Shown here: piece after piece, positions 8,489-16,970 of the stretch
How the letters are laid out: every line of letters starts with the position of its first letter
Numbering within the stretch: the first letter of the stretch is position 1
Assembly: GCA_964591705.1 (NCBI GenBank)
Contig: CAZQCX010000009.1
Location: 1 to 55,686 of the forward strand
From: UBA11855 sp964591705
GTDB lineage: Archaea; Thermoproteota; Bathyarchaeia; Bathyarchaeales; Bathycorpusculaceae
Length of the DNA stretch: 55,686 bases
Direction: 5' to 3'
Notes under the pieces: model-generated
What the model saw: only the letters and a program-made list of their open reading frames with translations
Told to the model about the DNA's origin: nothing
Databases searched by the model: none
Translations under genes and position numbers: made by a program

Positions 8489-8537
8489 CGCAAATCTTAA
8501 TCTAACTCCATAGTGACACTATTCTTTGAGGGATGCG

Positions 8538-8888
8538 ATGAGCGATACCTTAACTAGTGGCCGTAAGCCTTTCGCTTATGGTGCCGGCGCACTGATAGTG
8601 TTGGTCTTCTCTGTGGGCGTCGCTGCTGTCGTCTACAGTCTAGTTCTTCCCGTTGACTTCCTTAACATTCCAGCGTGGATTTTTGGTCCTCTTGGCATTT
8701 ACACGCTTTCCTATTCATTGGTTGCTGGCAAGAACTCAACTTACTTCTCGGTTTGGGGAACGGTGATGATTGCTGTTGCCCTCATATTTGGGTTTTATAA
8801 GTTGGTTAGCGCATTTACCATTCTTGGCTTTCTGGCAATCTTAATAGCTTTCATTGGTATAATCGCATATCAGAGGAGTAGAAAATGA
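8538..8888 (+). CDS. Small integral membrane protein of SPFH-type cluster
   Basis: A 116-residue membrane protein with four predicted hydrophobic helices (about residues 13-35, 42-62, 72-92, 94-112) and a basic C-terminal tail (YQRSRK). No family motif is recognised. ATG 8538 is favoured over the TTG at 8526 because GAGGG lies just upstream. The last four bases overlap the next gene as ATGA, so translation of the two is probably coupled. It could anchor the soluble zinc-ribbon and coiled-coil neighbours at the membrane; that is inference from context. Confidence 0.7.
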   Translation: MSDTLTSGRKPFAYGAGALIVLVFSVGVAAVVYSLVLPVDFLNIPAWIFGPLGIYTLSYSLVAGKNSTYFSVWGTVMIAVALIFGFYKLVSAFTILGFLAILIAFIGIIAYQRSRK

Positions 8889-9421
8889 GCCAAAGAGACT
8901 ATTCGAAAAAAGTCCGCGGAGAAAAAAGTCTTCTTGAAAAGATAATGGGATACGCCCCTGGGTACCGAGGCTACAAAGAAAAAGAACTGAGGAGAGAAAG
9001 CGACCGGTTAGTGAGAACTGAAGCGGTTAACAGGCTCAAAGCTGCGAAAACTGCTTTTCGAAGAACTTTTGCTAACCCAAGCCTTGTTCAAAAACTCGCA
9101 GGTGAAGACACTTACCGCTATGAGGCTCTCACCTCTCGTGTTGACCGAGTCACACAGCGTATTGATCGCGCAATTGCTGGCTATGCGGGAATGTTCGACG
9201 CCGTGAAAGTCAAGGAGGACAAACTTGACTCATCAATAGACCACGACCTAAGCTTGATTGAGAGCGCCGAGTCAATAAATGTAGCTGTTGGCAACATATC
9301 TCGTTTTGTCGTGGGAACTGAGGAATGGCGTATGGCTATGGATACGCTATTGTCAAAGATTGATGATCTAGACAAGCTAATCGATGAAAGGACCAATATC
9401 CTCAAAGGATTGCAGGCATAG
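8885..9421 (+). CDS. Coiled-coil protein of SPFH-type cluster
   Basis: A 178-residue, highly charged, mostly helical protein without membrane segments. Residues 30-70 are strongly basic (KELRRESDRLVRTEAVNRLK) and residues 75-178 show heptad-like spacing. I do not recognise a family. The ATGA overlap with the membrane gene upstream implies coupled synthesis. Together with the zinc-ribbon gene and the SPFH gene 600 bases downstream, it fits a membrane-scaffold module. SPFH oligomers commonly recruit coiled-coil partners, but no interaction can be shown here. Confidence 0.65.
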   Translation: MSQRDYSKKVRGEKSLLEKIMGYAPGYRGYKEKELRRESDRLVRTEAVNRLKAAKTAFRRTFANPSLVQKLAGEDTYRYEALTSRVDRVTQRIDRAIAGYAGMFDAVKVKEDKLDSSIDHDLSLIESAESINVAVGNISRFVVGTEEWRMAMDTLLSKIDDLDKLIDERTNILKGLQA

Positions 9422-10027
9422 CTTCTGCGCATTACTGGGAAACAAACGCGCGAACGAATAATTCATGGAAATCCCTGTCTGAATGCGCAAAGTTGGTATG
9501 TGAAGAACAGCTTTCCTTGCCGATCGGGCCATTTTTTGGAATTGGAGCAAAACTTCATTAGCACACCACGGTATCCGCAAAAGAAGATAGCTCATGCGTG
9601 TCTCTTCATGCCATAGGTTCACACTGGGTTTTGGCATTGAGGAAACAAATTCAGCGGACTCATCCACCACCGCCGTTACACAGGTGAGCTGGAAAGGAAA
9701 GGAGAAGAAAACGCCAAGCGTTCATGAAGGGTAAATTGTGGAAGTTTATTCTTTGCTCAACCCCTCCTCAGAAAAATCTGCAGCTCCAAACAATCAAGCT
9801 TGGTTTCGCTCCACTTCCCTCTGGTGTATGACCATAGGGTGATTCGGGTGATTTGCACTGGCTGTTTGTGTCCGTGAGGGGACCTGAACCAATATATTTG
9901 CCTTGGTGATTAATAGAGTACACTATGGGGAGAAAAAGGTCTATTCCGTAATTGTTGGCGCAGGTAGTGGCTGCCAAATCGCGGATGAGATCATGATTCC
10001 CAAGCAAGAAAATGGAGGTAAGTCTGA
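9422..10027. other. Non-coding gap with SPFH promoter
   Basis: This 606-base stretch holds no convincing gene. A plus-strand TATA box, AATATATTTG (9891-9900), is the likely SPFH gene promoter and would give a leader of about 100 bases. The leader contains a 45-codon frame (TTG 9903 to stop 10040) that encodes VYSVIVGAGSG, a dinucleotide-binding-like motif. It may be chance or an oxidoreductase remnant. GGAGGT stands at 10015-10020, ahead of the SPFH ATG. Confidence 0.4.
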
Positions 10028-11068
10028 ATGCCAAAAGTGATTGAATGGGTGGGGCCAAGAGATGCAGACATCGTTTTGAGGTATCCGAATGAGGAAATCG
10101 CTTGGGGCGACAACCTTGTTGTTCACGAATACGAGGCAGCGGTTTTCTTTAGGGACGGCAAGGCATACGATGTCTTCAGAGCCGGACGACATGTTTTATC
10201 GACATTGAACCTCCCGCTGTTGACAAAGATTTTTTCCAAGATTGCAGGTTTCGATAAAGTCCCATTTAGATCAACAGTTATCTTCATTTCACTAAAACAG
10301 TTCCAGGGAAAATTTGGGGCCCAAGGGCAAACGAGAGAGCTTGCACCGCTCAAATTTTATGGAGGGTTTTGGTTCAGAGTTGAAGAGCCAAATCTGTTCG
10401 TAAACGAAATAGTGGGAGGACAAAGCAGCTTTACGACCGACAAGCTGCAGGAATTCCTGAGGGGATACTTCAACGAGCGTCTCATCGACACTCTTAGTCA
10501 ACATTCGCTCGTAGAGGTTTATGGCAAACTCGACGAGACAAGTCTCCTTTCAAAGAACCTTCTTTTCGACGCATTCTCCCGGATAGGTCTTGAACTGATG
10601 GAAGTGAAGTTCGAAGGCATAGACACAACTCCAGAATTCAGAGATAGACTGTTCTACTTAAGAACAGGAGTAGGCGCAGCAGACTATCTGAGAATGGAAA
10701 CCGTCCAGAAATCAGCTGAAAGCTTATCCAAAGGAGGAGGGGGCGCAGCAATAGGCGCCGGAGCAGTCATACTCCCACAAGTGCTTCAGCAACCAGTGCA
10801 AGGGCAAGCTCCCGCCCAGATTATGGTGCTTTGTCCCAAATGCGGTTTCCAGAACCCGCAGAACACTAAGTTCTGTGGCAATTGCGGTACATCACTGCAG
10901 CAAGCTATCGGTTCCACCTGTGCAAAATGCGGTGCGATGAACGCCTCAGGATCCAAGTTCTGCTCAAACTGTGGGAACCCTTTGCAAGCAACGACAAAGT
11001 GTCCGAAGTGCAATGCTGAAATTCCGGCAGGAGTTAAATTCTGTTCCAATTGCGGAGCCCAACTATAG
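10028..11068 (+). CDS. SPFH/band-7 protein with three C-terminal zinc ribbons
   Basis: A 346-residue protein. Residues 1-230 form an SPFH-like domain of the virion-core/COG4260 type; SPFH proteins oligomerise on membranes as scaffolds. A Gly/Ala-rich linker (about 234-250) follows. Then come three zinc ribbons with regular CxxC pairs: Cys269/272/283/286, 298/301/312/315 and 325/328/339/342. ATG 10028 is preceded by GGAGGT at eight bases. There is no transmembrane helix, so membrane contact is probably indirect or through the neighbouring membrane protein. The zinc ribbons suggest protein or nucleic-acid docking. The partner proteins are probably the 7736-9421 genes; this grouping is inferred from position. 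Confidence 0.85.
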   Translation: MPKVIEWVGPRDADIVLRYPNEEIAWGDNLVVHEYEAAVFFRDGKAYDVFRAGRHVLSTLNLPLLTKIFSKIAGFDKVPFRSTVIFISLKQFQGKFGAQGQTRELAPLKFYGGFWFRVEEPNLFVNEIVGGQSSFTTDKLQEFLRGYFNERLIDTLSQHSLVEVYGKLDETSLLSKNLLFDAFSRIGLELMEVKFEGIDTTPEFRDRLFYLRTGVGAADYLRMETVQKSAESLSKGGGGAAIGAGAVILPQVLQQPVQGQAPAQIMVLCPKCGFQNPQNTKFCGNCGTSLQQAIGSTCAKCGAMNASGSKFCSNCGNPLQATTKCPKCNAEIPAGVKFCSNCGAQL

Positions 11069-11208
11069 TTCTCTCATTTTGTTTTCTATGCAGCTTTCGT
11101 TTTATGAGTGTTTTTAACAAATCAGTTTCAGCAACGTTTGCTAGCAACTACTTTCTGTAATCTTTTTATCTCTATTCGAGTCTATGCTGTGGCAAAGCTA
11201 GATTCGAA

Positions 11209-12804
11209 ATGAGCGAGAAGTCAATCGGTCATGGCACTTGGTACGACAAGATGGCAAAGAAAGTCATCGATAGAGAGCAGAAGCTAGGTCGAAACTTGGG
11301 AAAGGTCAGAACTGAAATGGGTCTGGGCGCCTCAGGGTTTCCTCACATTGGGAGTCTCGGTGATGCTGCGCGTTCACATGCCGTCACCCTAGCACTGCGA
11401 GAGATGAGCGTTAATTCTGAGCTGATCGCTTTTTGCGACGACAAGGATGGACTACGTAAGGTTCCCGCTGGACTGCCAAAAGAATTGGAAAAATACTTGG
11501 GCTATTCAGTATCCAGCATTCCAGATCCCTTTGGTTGTCACAAGAGCTTTGGCAATCATATGAGTTCGTTGCTGCTTGAGGCACTTGACACTTGTGGCAT
11601 CCAATACAAGTATTTCTCTGCGAAAGAAGTCTACGACAAAGGTTTGCTGCTTGAAGAGATCAGGACTTTGCTCTCGAACGCAAAAACCGTAGGAGAAATC
11701 GTGAAGGAGGAAGTGGGTCAGGAACGCTACACTGAAGTGCTGCCTTTCTTTCCCGTATGCCAAAAATGTGGGCGAATTTACACTACCAAAGCTCTCGCTT
11801 TCGAGCCTGAAACCGACAAAGTCCTTTATGCCTGTGAGGGCTTGGAGATACGCGGTAGAAAAATCGAAGGTTGTCATCACAGCGGTGAAGTTGACATCAG
11901 AAACGGCGAAGGGAAACTGAGCTGGAAAGGCGAGTTCGCAGCTCGATGGCGGGCGCTGGACATAAGGTTTGAGGCGTATGGCAAAGACATAGCTGACTCG
12001 GTTCGCATCAATGACAGAATTTGTCGCGAGGTTTTGTGTTTTGAGCCTCCCTCGCATGCAAGATATGAAATGTTCCTAAGCAAGAGCGGTCAGAAGATCA
12101 GCAAGTCATCAGGGAACGTTTTCACTCCTCAGGTATGGTTTCAATATGGTTCCCCTCAGTCGCTTCTGTTGCTGATGCTGAAGCGATTTGTCGGGACCCG
12201 CAGCATGGATGTTTCTGACATCCCTTTCTATATGAACGCGCTGGACCAGCTAGAAGACGTTTATTTTGGCAAAAAGGTAGTGACTGACGAAAAGGAACTG
12301 ATGAAACTGAAAGGTCTGTACGAGCATTGCTGGGTCATGAACCCCCCAGCTACTTCGAGTGTTCATGTACCTTACAATCTGCTGGCTTTCTTAGCCAAGA
12401 TGGCGCCAAAGGAAAAAGCAGAAGAATTCATCGAGGAAAAACTCAGAAATTATGGATACCTCCAAAAGAACCAGCATGTTGACGAGAATCTAAGAAAACG
12501 AATCAAATATGCGTACAACTGGATTCAAGACTTTGAGAAGATAAAAGAGACTCAAACATGTCTATCTGCCCAAGAAAAAAGCGCAGTTACCGAGTTGGTG
12601 GAAGTCTTGGAGACTGAGGATGAACCAGAAAAGATTCAGAACTCGATTTTCGCATCAGCGAAAAAAGGTGGAATAAGCCCAGCAGAATTTTTCGAAACTC
12701 TCTACATGATCCTAATCGGTGCGCCACGAGGACCAAGGCTTGGACCTTATATTCTGGCGATGGGCAAACAAAATGTTATTGCTGCCTTGAGAAGGGCGTT
12801 GTAG
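11209..12804 (+). CDS. lysK: Lysyl-tRNA synthetase, class I
   Basis: Charges tRNA-Lys using the archaeal class I enzyme instead of the class II LysRS of bacteria and eukaryotes. It has 531 residues, the expected length. The HIGH-type signature is PHIGS (residues 45-49) and the KMSKS-type signature is KISKS (296-300). Zinc-finger-like Cys pairs (CQKCGRIY and a later CEG/CHHSG segment) lie between them, as in the family. ATG 11209 follows a T-rich TATA-like element near 11161. It is monocistronic, with almost 600 bases of empty sequence downstream. Confidence 0.97.
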   Translation: MSEKSIGHGTWYDKMAKKVIDREQKLGRNLGKVRTEMGLGASGFPHIGSLGDAARSHAVTLALREMSVNSELIAFCDDKDGLRKVPAGLPKELEKYLGYSVSSIPDPFGCHKSFGNHMSSLLLEALDTCGIQYKYFSAKEVYDKGLLLEEIRTLLSNAKTVGEIVKEEVGQERYTEVLPFFPVCQKCGRIYTTKALAFEPETDKVLYACEGLEIRGRKIEGCHHSGEVDIRNGEGKLSWKGEFAARWRALDIRFEAYGKDIADSVRINDRICREVLCFEPPSHARYEMFLSKSGQKISKSSGNVFTPQVWFQYGSPQSLLLLMLKRFVGTRSMDVSDIPFYMNALDQLEDVYFGKKVVTDEKELMKLKGLYEHCWVMNPPATSSVHVPYNLLAFLAKMAPKEKAEEFIEEKLRNYGYLQKNQHVDENLRKRIKYAYNWIQDFEKIKETQTCLSAQEKSAVTELVEVLETEDEPEKIQNSIFASAKKGGISPAEFFETLYMILIGAPRGPRLGPYILAMGKQNVIAALRRAL

Positions 12805-13398
12805 AAGACCTGACTTATCCGTGGAACAGTCTAGTCTTCACAAATGGCTCTCACTTCTCCCGAAGTGCTTTGGCAAGCATACCGAATGTTGTGATCGGCC
12901 ATAAAAGAACTGAAGCTGAGCAAATTGACTCAAAACCAATGGTTGTTTCTCATTTTCTGTGAGGAAGCATGTTCTAAGCATGAAGCAAGATGAAGCCAGT
13001 TACCCCTATTTCAATGAAGTATACAAAAAGAAAGGTTCTTCCATGAGAAAAAGGGGGCGAGGGAAAGAGTCCCTGCCTTTTGTTTTGACAGAATATCGTT
13101 GACAGCATAGTCATTCAATGCTGTGCAGTTAGCATGACTTGATGGAACAGTCATCTTTGGAGTACCGCAAATCCTGAGTTACGCACGGAGATTTGGGATA
13201 CTGCGATTCTTGACTCTTTCCCTGAGCATAATAATACGTTGAATACTAATATAAACGTTGAGCCAAACGGCTTATGAGTCTGAGATCCACGATGAGTGTT
13301 GAGTTGGCTTTTGGCGACTGAATAGAGTGTTTGGGAGAACAGGTTACACCATTGTTTAGGAGTAGTCGTCCTCAAGATAGAATTGGCGATGGAGTTTG
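12805..13398. other. Non-coding convergent gap
   Basis: This gap of 594 bases lies between the convergent stops of lysK and the GMP synthase gene. No open frame here has convincing protein character on either strand. AT-rich TATA-like words occur near 13245-13255 (ACTAATATAAAC) but no gene follows them. It could hold terminators or a small RNA; I see no tRNA fold. Confidence 0.4.
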
Positions 13399-14331
13399 TT
13401 ACTCGAACTCTATGGTTGAGGGTGGCTTGTTAGTTATGTCATAGAGACATCTGGCGACTGGCGGTATCTCTTCCACTATTCTCTTGCAGATTCTTGAGAG
13501 TTTTTCGAAGGGAACATCTCTCGCTGTTGCCGTGACTGCATCCTCTGAGTCGACGATTCTTATGGTAATTATGTTGCCATAGAGTCTGTTGCCATCTTTT
13601 ATTCCGGTTGCCTTGTCGTTGTGAAGCACTGCGAAGTTCTGGAACGTGCCAAGTTCTTTTGTTTCTTCTTCGACAATCGTGGTGGCTTTGCGTACAATCG
13701 CGACCTTTTCAGGTGTTACTTCGCCCAAGACTCTCAGCGACAATGCTGGACCAGGAAATGGCATCCTTTCTGAAACTTCTTTGGGGAGACCTAGTTCGCG
13801 GGCAACTTCTCTTACATCTGGCTTAAATAACTCTTTAAGTGGTTCAAGTATCTTGTAGCCGTATTTCTCAGGGTTGATGCCAATCTGTTCCAAGACGTTG
13901 TGTTGAGATTTTATCCCCTTCACCGTTTCGACAACGTCTGCTTTTATCGTTCCTTGGACGATGAATCCAATCTTCTCTTCTTTGGCGGTCTTTCCGAAGG
14001 TTTTGTAGAATGTTTCTCTGAAAGCTTTCCGCTTTTCTTCAGCATCTGTCTTTCCTTTGAAGGCTGCAAAGAACTCTTTCTTGGCGTCGAGATACTTGGC
14101 TTTGATTCCGAGGGTCTTGAGAGTCTTGAGGACGAAATCTGGTTCTCCCTCTCTTCTGAGTCCGTCGTCTATAAACACAGCGAGCACGCTGTCTCCTAAC
14201 GCTTTGTGGACTAGTGCTGTGGTGACTGTACTGTCCACTCCTCCTGAGCACGCGCTTATCACTCTGGCGTCTCTGACGGTGATTTTAATCTCTTTAATCG
14301 AACTTTCAATGAACTTCTTGGCATTGAACAA
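13399..14331 (-). CDS. guaAB: GMP synthase, ATP-pyrophosphatase subunit (subunit B)
   Basis: Aminates XMP to GMP using ammonia supplied by a separate glutaminase subunit, as in archaea with split GMP synthase. The PP-loop SGGVDS lies at residues 29-34. The C-terminal dimerisation region (ending CLYDITNKPPSTIEFE) is intact. The start is a judgement. TTG at 14331 follows AGGAGAAGG by four bases and gives MFNAKKF, the usual beginning, with 310 residues, the usual length. ATG 14397, near a possible TATA box at about 14429, would add 22 atypical residues. The glutaminase subunit is not in the window. Confidence 0.93.
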   Translation of the reverse strand: MFNAKKFIESSIKEIKITVRDARVISACSGGVDSTVTTALVHKALGDSVLAVFIDDGLRREGEPDFVLKTLKTLGIKAKYLDAKKEFFAAFKGKTDAEEKRKAFRETFYKTFGKTAKEEKIGFIVQGTIKADVVETVKGIKSQHNVLEQIGINPEKYGYKILEPLKELFKPDVREVARELGLPKEVSERMPFPGPALSLRVLGEVTPEKVAIVRKATTIVEEETKELGTFQNFAVLHNDKATGIKDGNRLYGNIITIRIVDSEDAVTATARDVPFEKLSRICKRIVEEIPPVARCLYDITNKPPSTIEFE

Positions 14332-14486
14332 ACTTGCCTTCTCCTGTTTGTTTTGAGAGCGTAATAATCTTAGGTTCCAGCTTTTTAGCTTTGCCATGGC
14401 TATTCTGGTTGAATCTGGGTTTGATAAGTTGGGGCCGAGCAAAGACCAAATATCATTCAAGCCTTATCCATAGATGTGGGCAATGT

Positions 14487-14743
14487 TTGGAAGCCTATAT
14501 CTTTGTTAAGATAGCAAGCAATCAGATATGTGCGGGTACAATCGTTCTGTACTTGAGAAGATTGCCCGAATAAAGGGTGTGAAAAAGGCGCAATTGCTTT
14601 TCGGCGACTATGATGCGATTGTTTTTCTTGACCTGCCCAAAATACACAACATTGAGAACACGGTTCTGGAGGAAATCCGCCTCATGGAAGGAGTTGAATC
14701 GACACTTACGCTGTTGAGCGTGGATGAGGAAATACTGGAGTAG
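14487..14743 (+). CDS. Stand-alone Lrp/AsnC ligand-binding (RAM) domain, apparent frameshift
   Basis: A small RAM-domain protein with no HTH, of the kind that binds amino acids and partners with Lrp-type regulators. The intact frame from ATG 14528 gives 71 residues (including GVKKAQLLFGDYDAIVFLDL) but lacks the first beta strand. That strand, MEAYIFVKIAS, is encoded just upstream in another frame from TTG 14487. Joining the two needs a one-base change near 14525-14530. The gene therefore carries either a real frameshift or a sequence error. It is followed 10 bases later by a paralogue with the same kind of break. Confidence 0.65.
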
Positions 14744-14753
14744 GTGACACAAA

Positions 14754-15000
14754 ATGGAGACTGGTTACGTCCTTTTTGCTCTCACCCCTTGTAAGAAGAA
14801 AGGATTTCATACTCAGAATCAGAAAAGTCAAAAACGTTGTAGAGGCGCGTCTCGCTCTGGGAAACTGGGACGCCGTAGCGAAGATCGAGGCTGAAGACCT
14901 CACGGACTTACAAAAGGTCTTCTTCAACGGCATTGATAAAATACCTATAATAACAAACTCTAGACTGTGCATAAAGGCACGTCCTCGAACAATAAAGTAG
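14754..15000 (+). CDS. Second Lrp/AsnC ligand-binding (RAM) domain, apparent frameshift
   Basis: Paralogue of the preceding gene. From ATG 14754 the frame reads METGYVLFALTPCKKK, a typical first beta strand. The rest of the domain (DFILRIRKVKNVVEARLALG, then NWDAVAKIEAEDL) continues one base out of phase after AAGAAAGG near 14805-14812. Skipping one G restores an 82-residue domain. A shorter product from TTG 14776 would lack the first strand. RAM domains sense small molecules, usually amino acids; the pair may form a heteromer. The adenine-rich site is typical for an indel or a homopolymer error. Confidence 0.65.
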
Positions 15001-15140
15001 AGTACTGCGGTGGGGACTCAGGCAGAATCTAGGCTGGCATCAGTTGTGGAGGTCATTCGTTGAGCTCTTTGGGGGTTCATCCGTTTAGCTTTGCCTAGCG
15101 ACTGGATTGCTTATATTTTCAACTCTTTATAGAGGATATC

Positions 15141-15863
15141 ATGCTTGGTAGCGAGGCAGTCGAGAACTTAGCACTGCTTATCATCTGCTATATTTACATC
15201 GTTCTTGTCATTTTCGTCTCAGGCAAAATGGAAAATTCAAAGTTGCTGTCTAGCAAGGCATCCAGAAAGTTCTTGCACATGATGATCGGGAATTTACCTT
15301 TCATAATTCCTTTCTTCTCTTACAATTCCTTTCCAGTTAACTTTCCGTTCTTTGTTGCCGCTCCCTTCGTCCTTGTGAGTTTTCTTGCATCATCATATTC
15401 TCCCTCAAAGCGGATCTGCGAAAAAATGAGGGGTCTTTCAGTTTTGACCGAAGGAGGGCATCAACTGGGACTTGTTTTCTACTCGATTTCTTATACAGTC
15501 TTGGCACTGTTTTTCTCGGGAAAACCACACATCATTGCAGCAGGAATATTACCGATGGCTTATGGCGATGCTTCGGCAGCTTTGATTGGAGAGAAGTATG
15601 GCAAGAGGCATTACCGAGTTTTCGCTAAGAAGAGCTTGGAAGGGTCAATTGCCATGTTTATTGCGAGTTTCTTAAGCTTGGCTGCCAGCCTTTTCTTCTT
15701 TTCGTTCTTGTATACTCTCTCATTTTCCATTTCGGTTCTGGCCGCTTTGGCAGTTGCCGTGGTTGTCGTTCTCGTTGAAACATGTTCTCCAGTAGGATTT
15801 GACAATTTAACAGTACCTCTTTTGGGTGCCCTCACATTTTCAGTTTTGACAGGAGGCAATTAG
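15141..15863 (+). CDS. COG0170 membrane kinase (dolichol/phytol kinase-like)
   Basis: Polytopic membrane protein of 240 residues with about seven hydrophobic helices, related to SEC59/VTE5 polyprenol and phytol kinases and CTP-dependent lipid kinases. Visible signatures are SRKFLHMMIGN (about 41-51), YGDASAALIGEKYGKR (about 140-155), KKSLEGS and ETCSPVGFDNLTVPLLGA near the C-terminus. It probably phosphorylates an isoprenoid alcohol for glycan or lipid synthesis. ATG 15141 follows CTTATATT at leaderless distance. It overlaps a divergent NMP-kinase-like gene; this pairing hints at stepwise phosphorylation of an isoprenoid, which is inference. Confidence 0.82.
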   Translation: MLGSEAVENLALLIICYIYIVLVIFVSGKMENSKLLSSKASRKFLHMMIGNLPFIIPFFSYNSFPVNFPFFVAAPFVLVSFLASSYSPSKRICEKMRGLSVLTEGGHQLGLVFYSISYTVLALFFSGKPHIIAAGILPMAYGDASAALIGEKYGKRHYRVFAKKSLEGSIAMFIASFLSLAASLFFFSFLYTLSFSISVLAALAVAVVVVLVETCSPVGFDNLTVPLLGALTFSVLTGGN

Positions 15864-15867
15864 ATTC

Positions 15868-16434
15868 ATTTTCATAGTTATTGACGGTTTGGACGCTTCT
15901 GGAAAGAGCACCCAGGCGTTTCACCTTTCAATGTTTCTTGCTAGAAAAGGAAAGACTGTGTGTCTGCGTTCTCATCCTTCAAATGATAACTTATTCGGAC
16001 TCAAAACTAAGCGATTCTTGTGCTGCAACGGCAAGAGCGCGCGCTTTGCCTCTGCCTTTTTCTATATGATGGATGTAGTTCGCTCCATTCTTCTCTACGC
16101 TTGGCAGAAGTATGACTATCTGATCTTCGTTCGCTATCTGATGGGCACGGCTTACTTGCCCTCTCCGTTGCATGTTATTGCCTACCATGGGTTCGCTCTC
16201 GTTGTTCCAAAACCCAAAGCAACATTCTTTCTAGACGTCCCTCCGAATGAGGCTCGCAGACGGATAGTTTACGAGCGAGAGGAGCACGAGGTCTTCGAGC
16301 AAACCGCCGAACTTGCAAAGGTGAGGGTGAAAGGGCTTTTTCTAGCGTCTATTGGCAAATGGACTGTTATTCAAGCAGATAGGTCAATGGCTGAAGTTGA
16401 GCGGGACATCCAAAAAACTCTCGATGTTTCCTGA
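15868..16434 (+). CDS. Divergent thymidylate-kinase-like protein, non-canonical start
   Basis: P-loop kinase with GLDASGKST near the N-terminus and a LID-like REEHEVFEQ region. The usual catalytic DRY is replaced by VRY (LIFVRYLMGT). The first ATG/GTG/TTG codon in frame is TTG 15889, which would start inside the P-loop and delete the preceding beta strand (IFIVIDG). That strand is encoded in frame up to a stop at 15847, with only ATT or ATA codons available: ATT 15868 or ATT 15859, after AGGAGG at 15851-15856. I chose ATT 15868 as the likely start. The lost Asp and the lipid-kinase neighbour suggest a substrate other than dTMP. Confidence 0.7.
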   Translation: MFIVIDGLDASGKSTQAFHLSMFLARKGKTVCLRSHPSNDNLFGLKTKRFLCCNGKSARFASAFFYMMDVVRSILLYAWQKYDYLIFVRYLMGTAYLPSPLHVIAYHGFALVVPKPKATFFLDVPPNEARRRIVYEREEHEVFEQTAELAKVRVKGLFLASIGKWTVIQADRSMAEVERDIQKTLDVS

Positions 16435-16970
16435 TGTTCCACAGCAAACCCGTTTCTTGATGAACTTGTTGCAGTTACATGTGGAAACTTTGTTCGACTG
16501 GACGTTCTCGTTGATGCGCAATGGAACAAAACGACAACTATTGCATGTCGTCAGGCCTGGTTTTCACGTGATTCGCGCAACCAATCTGTTTGTTTTAGGT
16601 TAGTGTTACCCCTTGTGAAGATCCAAAGGTCGTGTTTTCTAGTGCTTTGGGCTTGTAACTATAAGGTCGATGAAACACAATTTACAGATGGTTCTTGGGC
16701 TTGTCCTCTGGGCGATATGCCTTTTCGCGTTGATATTTCGCGCGCTTGGTTTCCTGATGGTGAGCCTATGACCCGGTCTGTCTCAGCATGGGTATACGTG
16801 CAGGCGTTCTTGGGTTGTTGCCCTGTAGGCGTGGCTGCGTGTCCAGAACTTGGTGGCTGTTGTGTCTTCGTGTCTTGAGCGTTTGGAAAGTCTTATATTG
16901 AAACTGGGGCGATATCTGCAGACTCGTGCACTCAATGAGTGTACTATAACCTAAAGGAGAAAGTGAGTAA
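16435..16970. other. Non-coding gap and promoter region of the first surface protein
   Basis: This stretch of 536 bases has no convincing gene. The frames at 16352-16603 and 16603-16878 are Cys/Trp-rich and unlike real proteins. The last 80 bases hold the TATA box and inverted repeat of the downstream gene. Confidence 0.5.
16892..16944 (+). promoter_or_regulatory. TATA box and leader inverted repeat, first surface protein
   Basis: CTTATATTG (16892-16900) is the TATA box. About 26 bases further on, at the expected transcription start, lies GTGCACTCA-A-TGAGTGTAC (926-944 of this kilobase), an inverted repeat with one mismatch. The paralogue at 20767 has the same TATA sequence and a related repeat at the same place, so a shared repressor is likely. 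Confidence 0.55.

Noticed and set aside
9768..10058. Minus-strand 96-codon frame in the gap before the SPFH gene
   Set aside because: It runs antisense through the SPFH promoter and start, with no recognisable motif.
13255..13330. Possible C/D-box guide RNA in the gap before the GMP synthase gene
   Set aside because: Words like CGATGAG and CTGA occur, but the boxes are imperfect and no guide region could be argued.
16603..16878. A 91-codon frame upstream of the first surface protein
   Set aside because: Very rich in Cys and Trp, no ribosome site, no family resemblance, and it lies in the gap holding the promoter.
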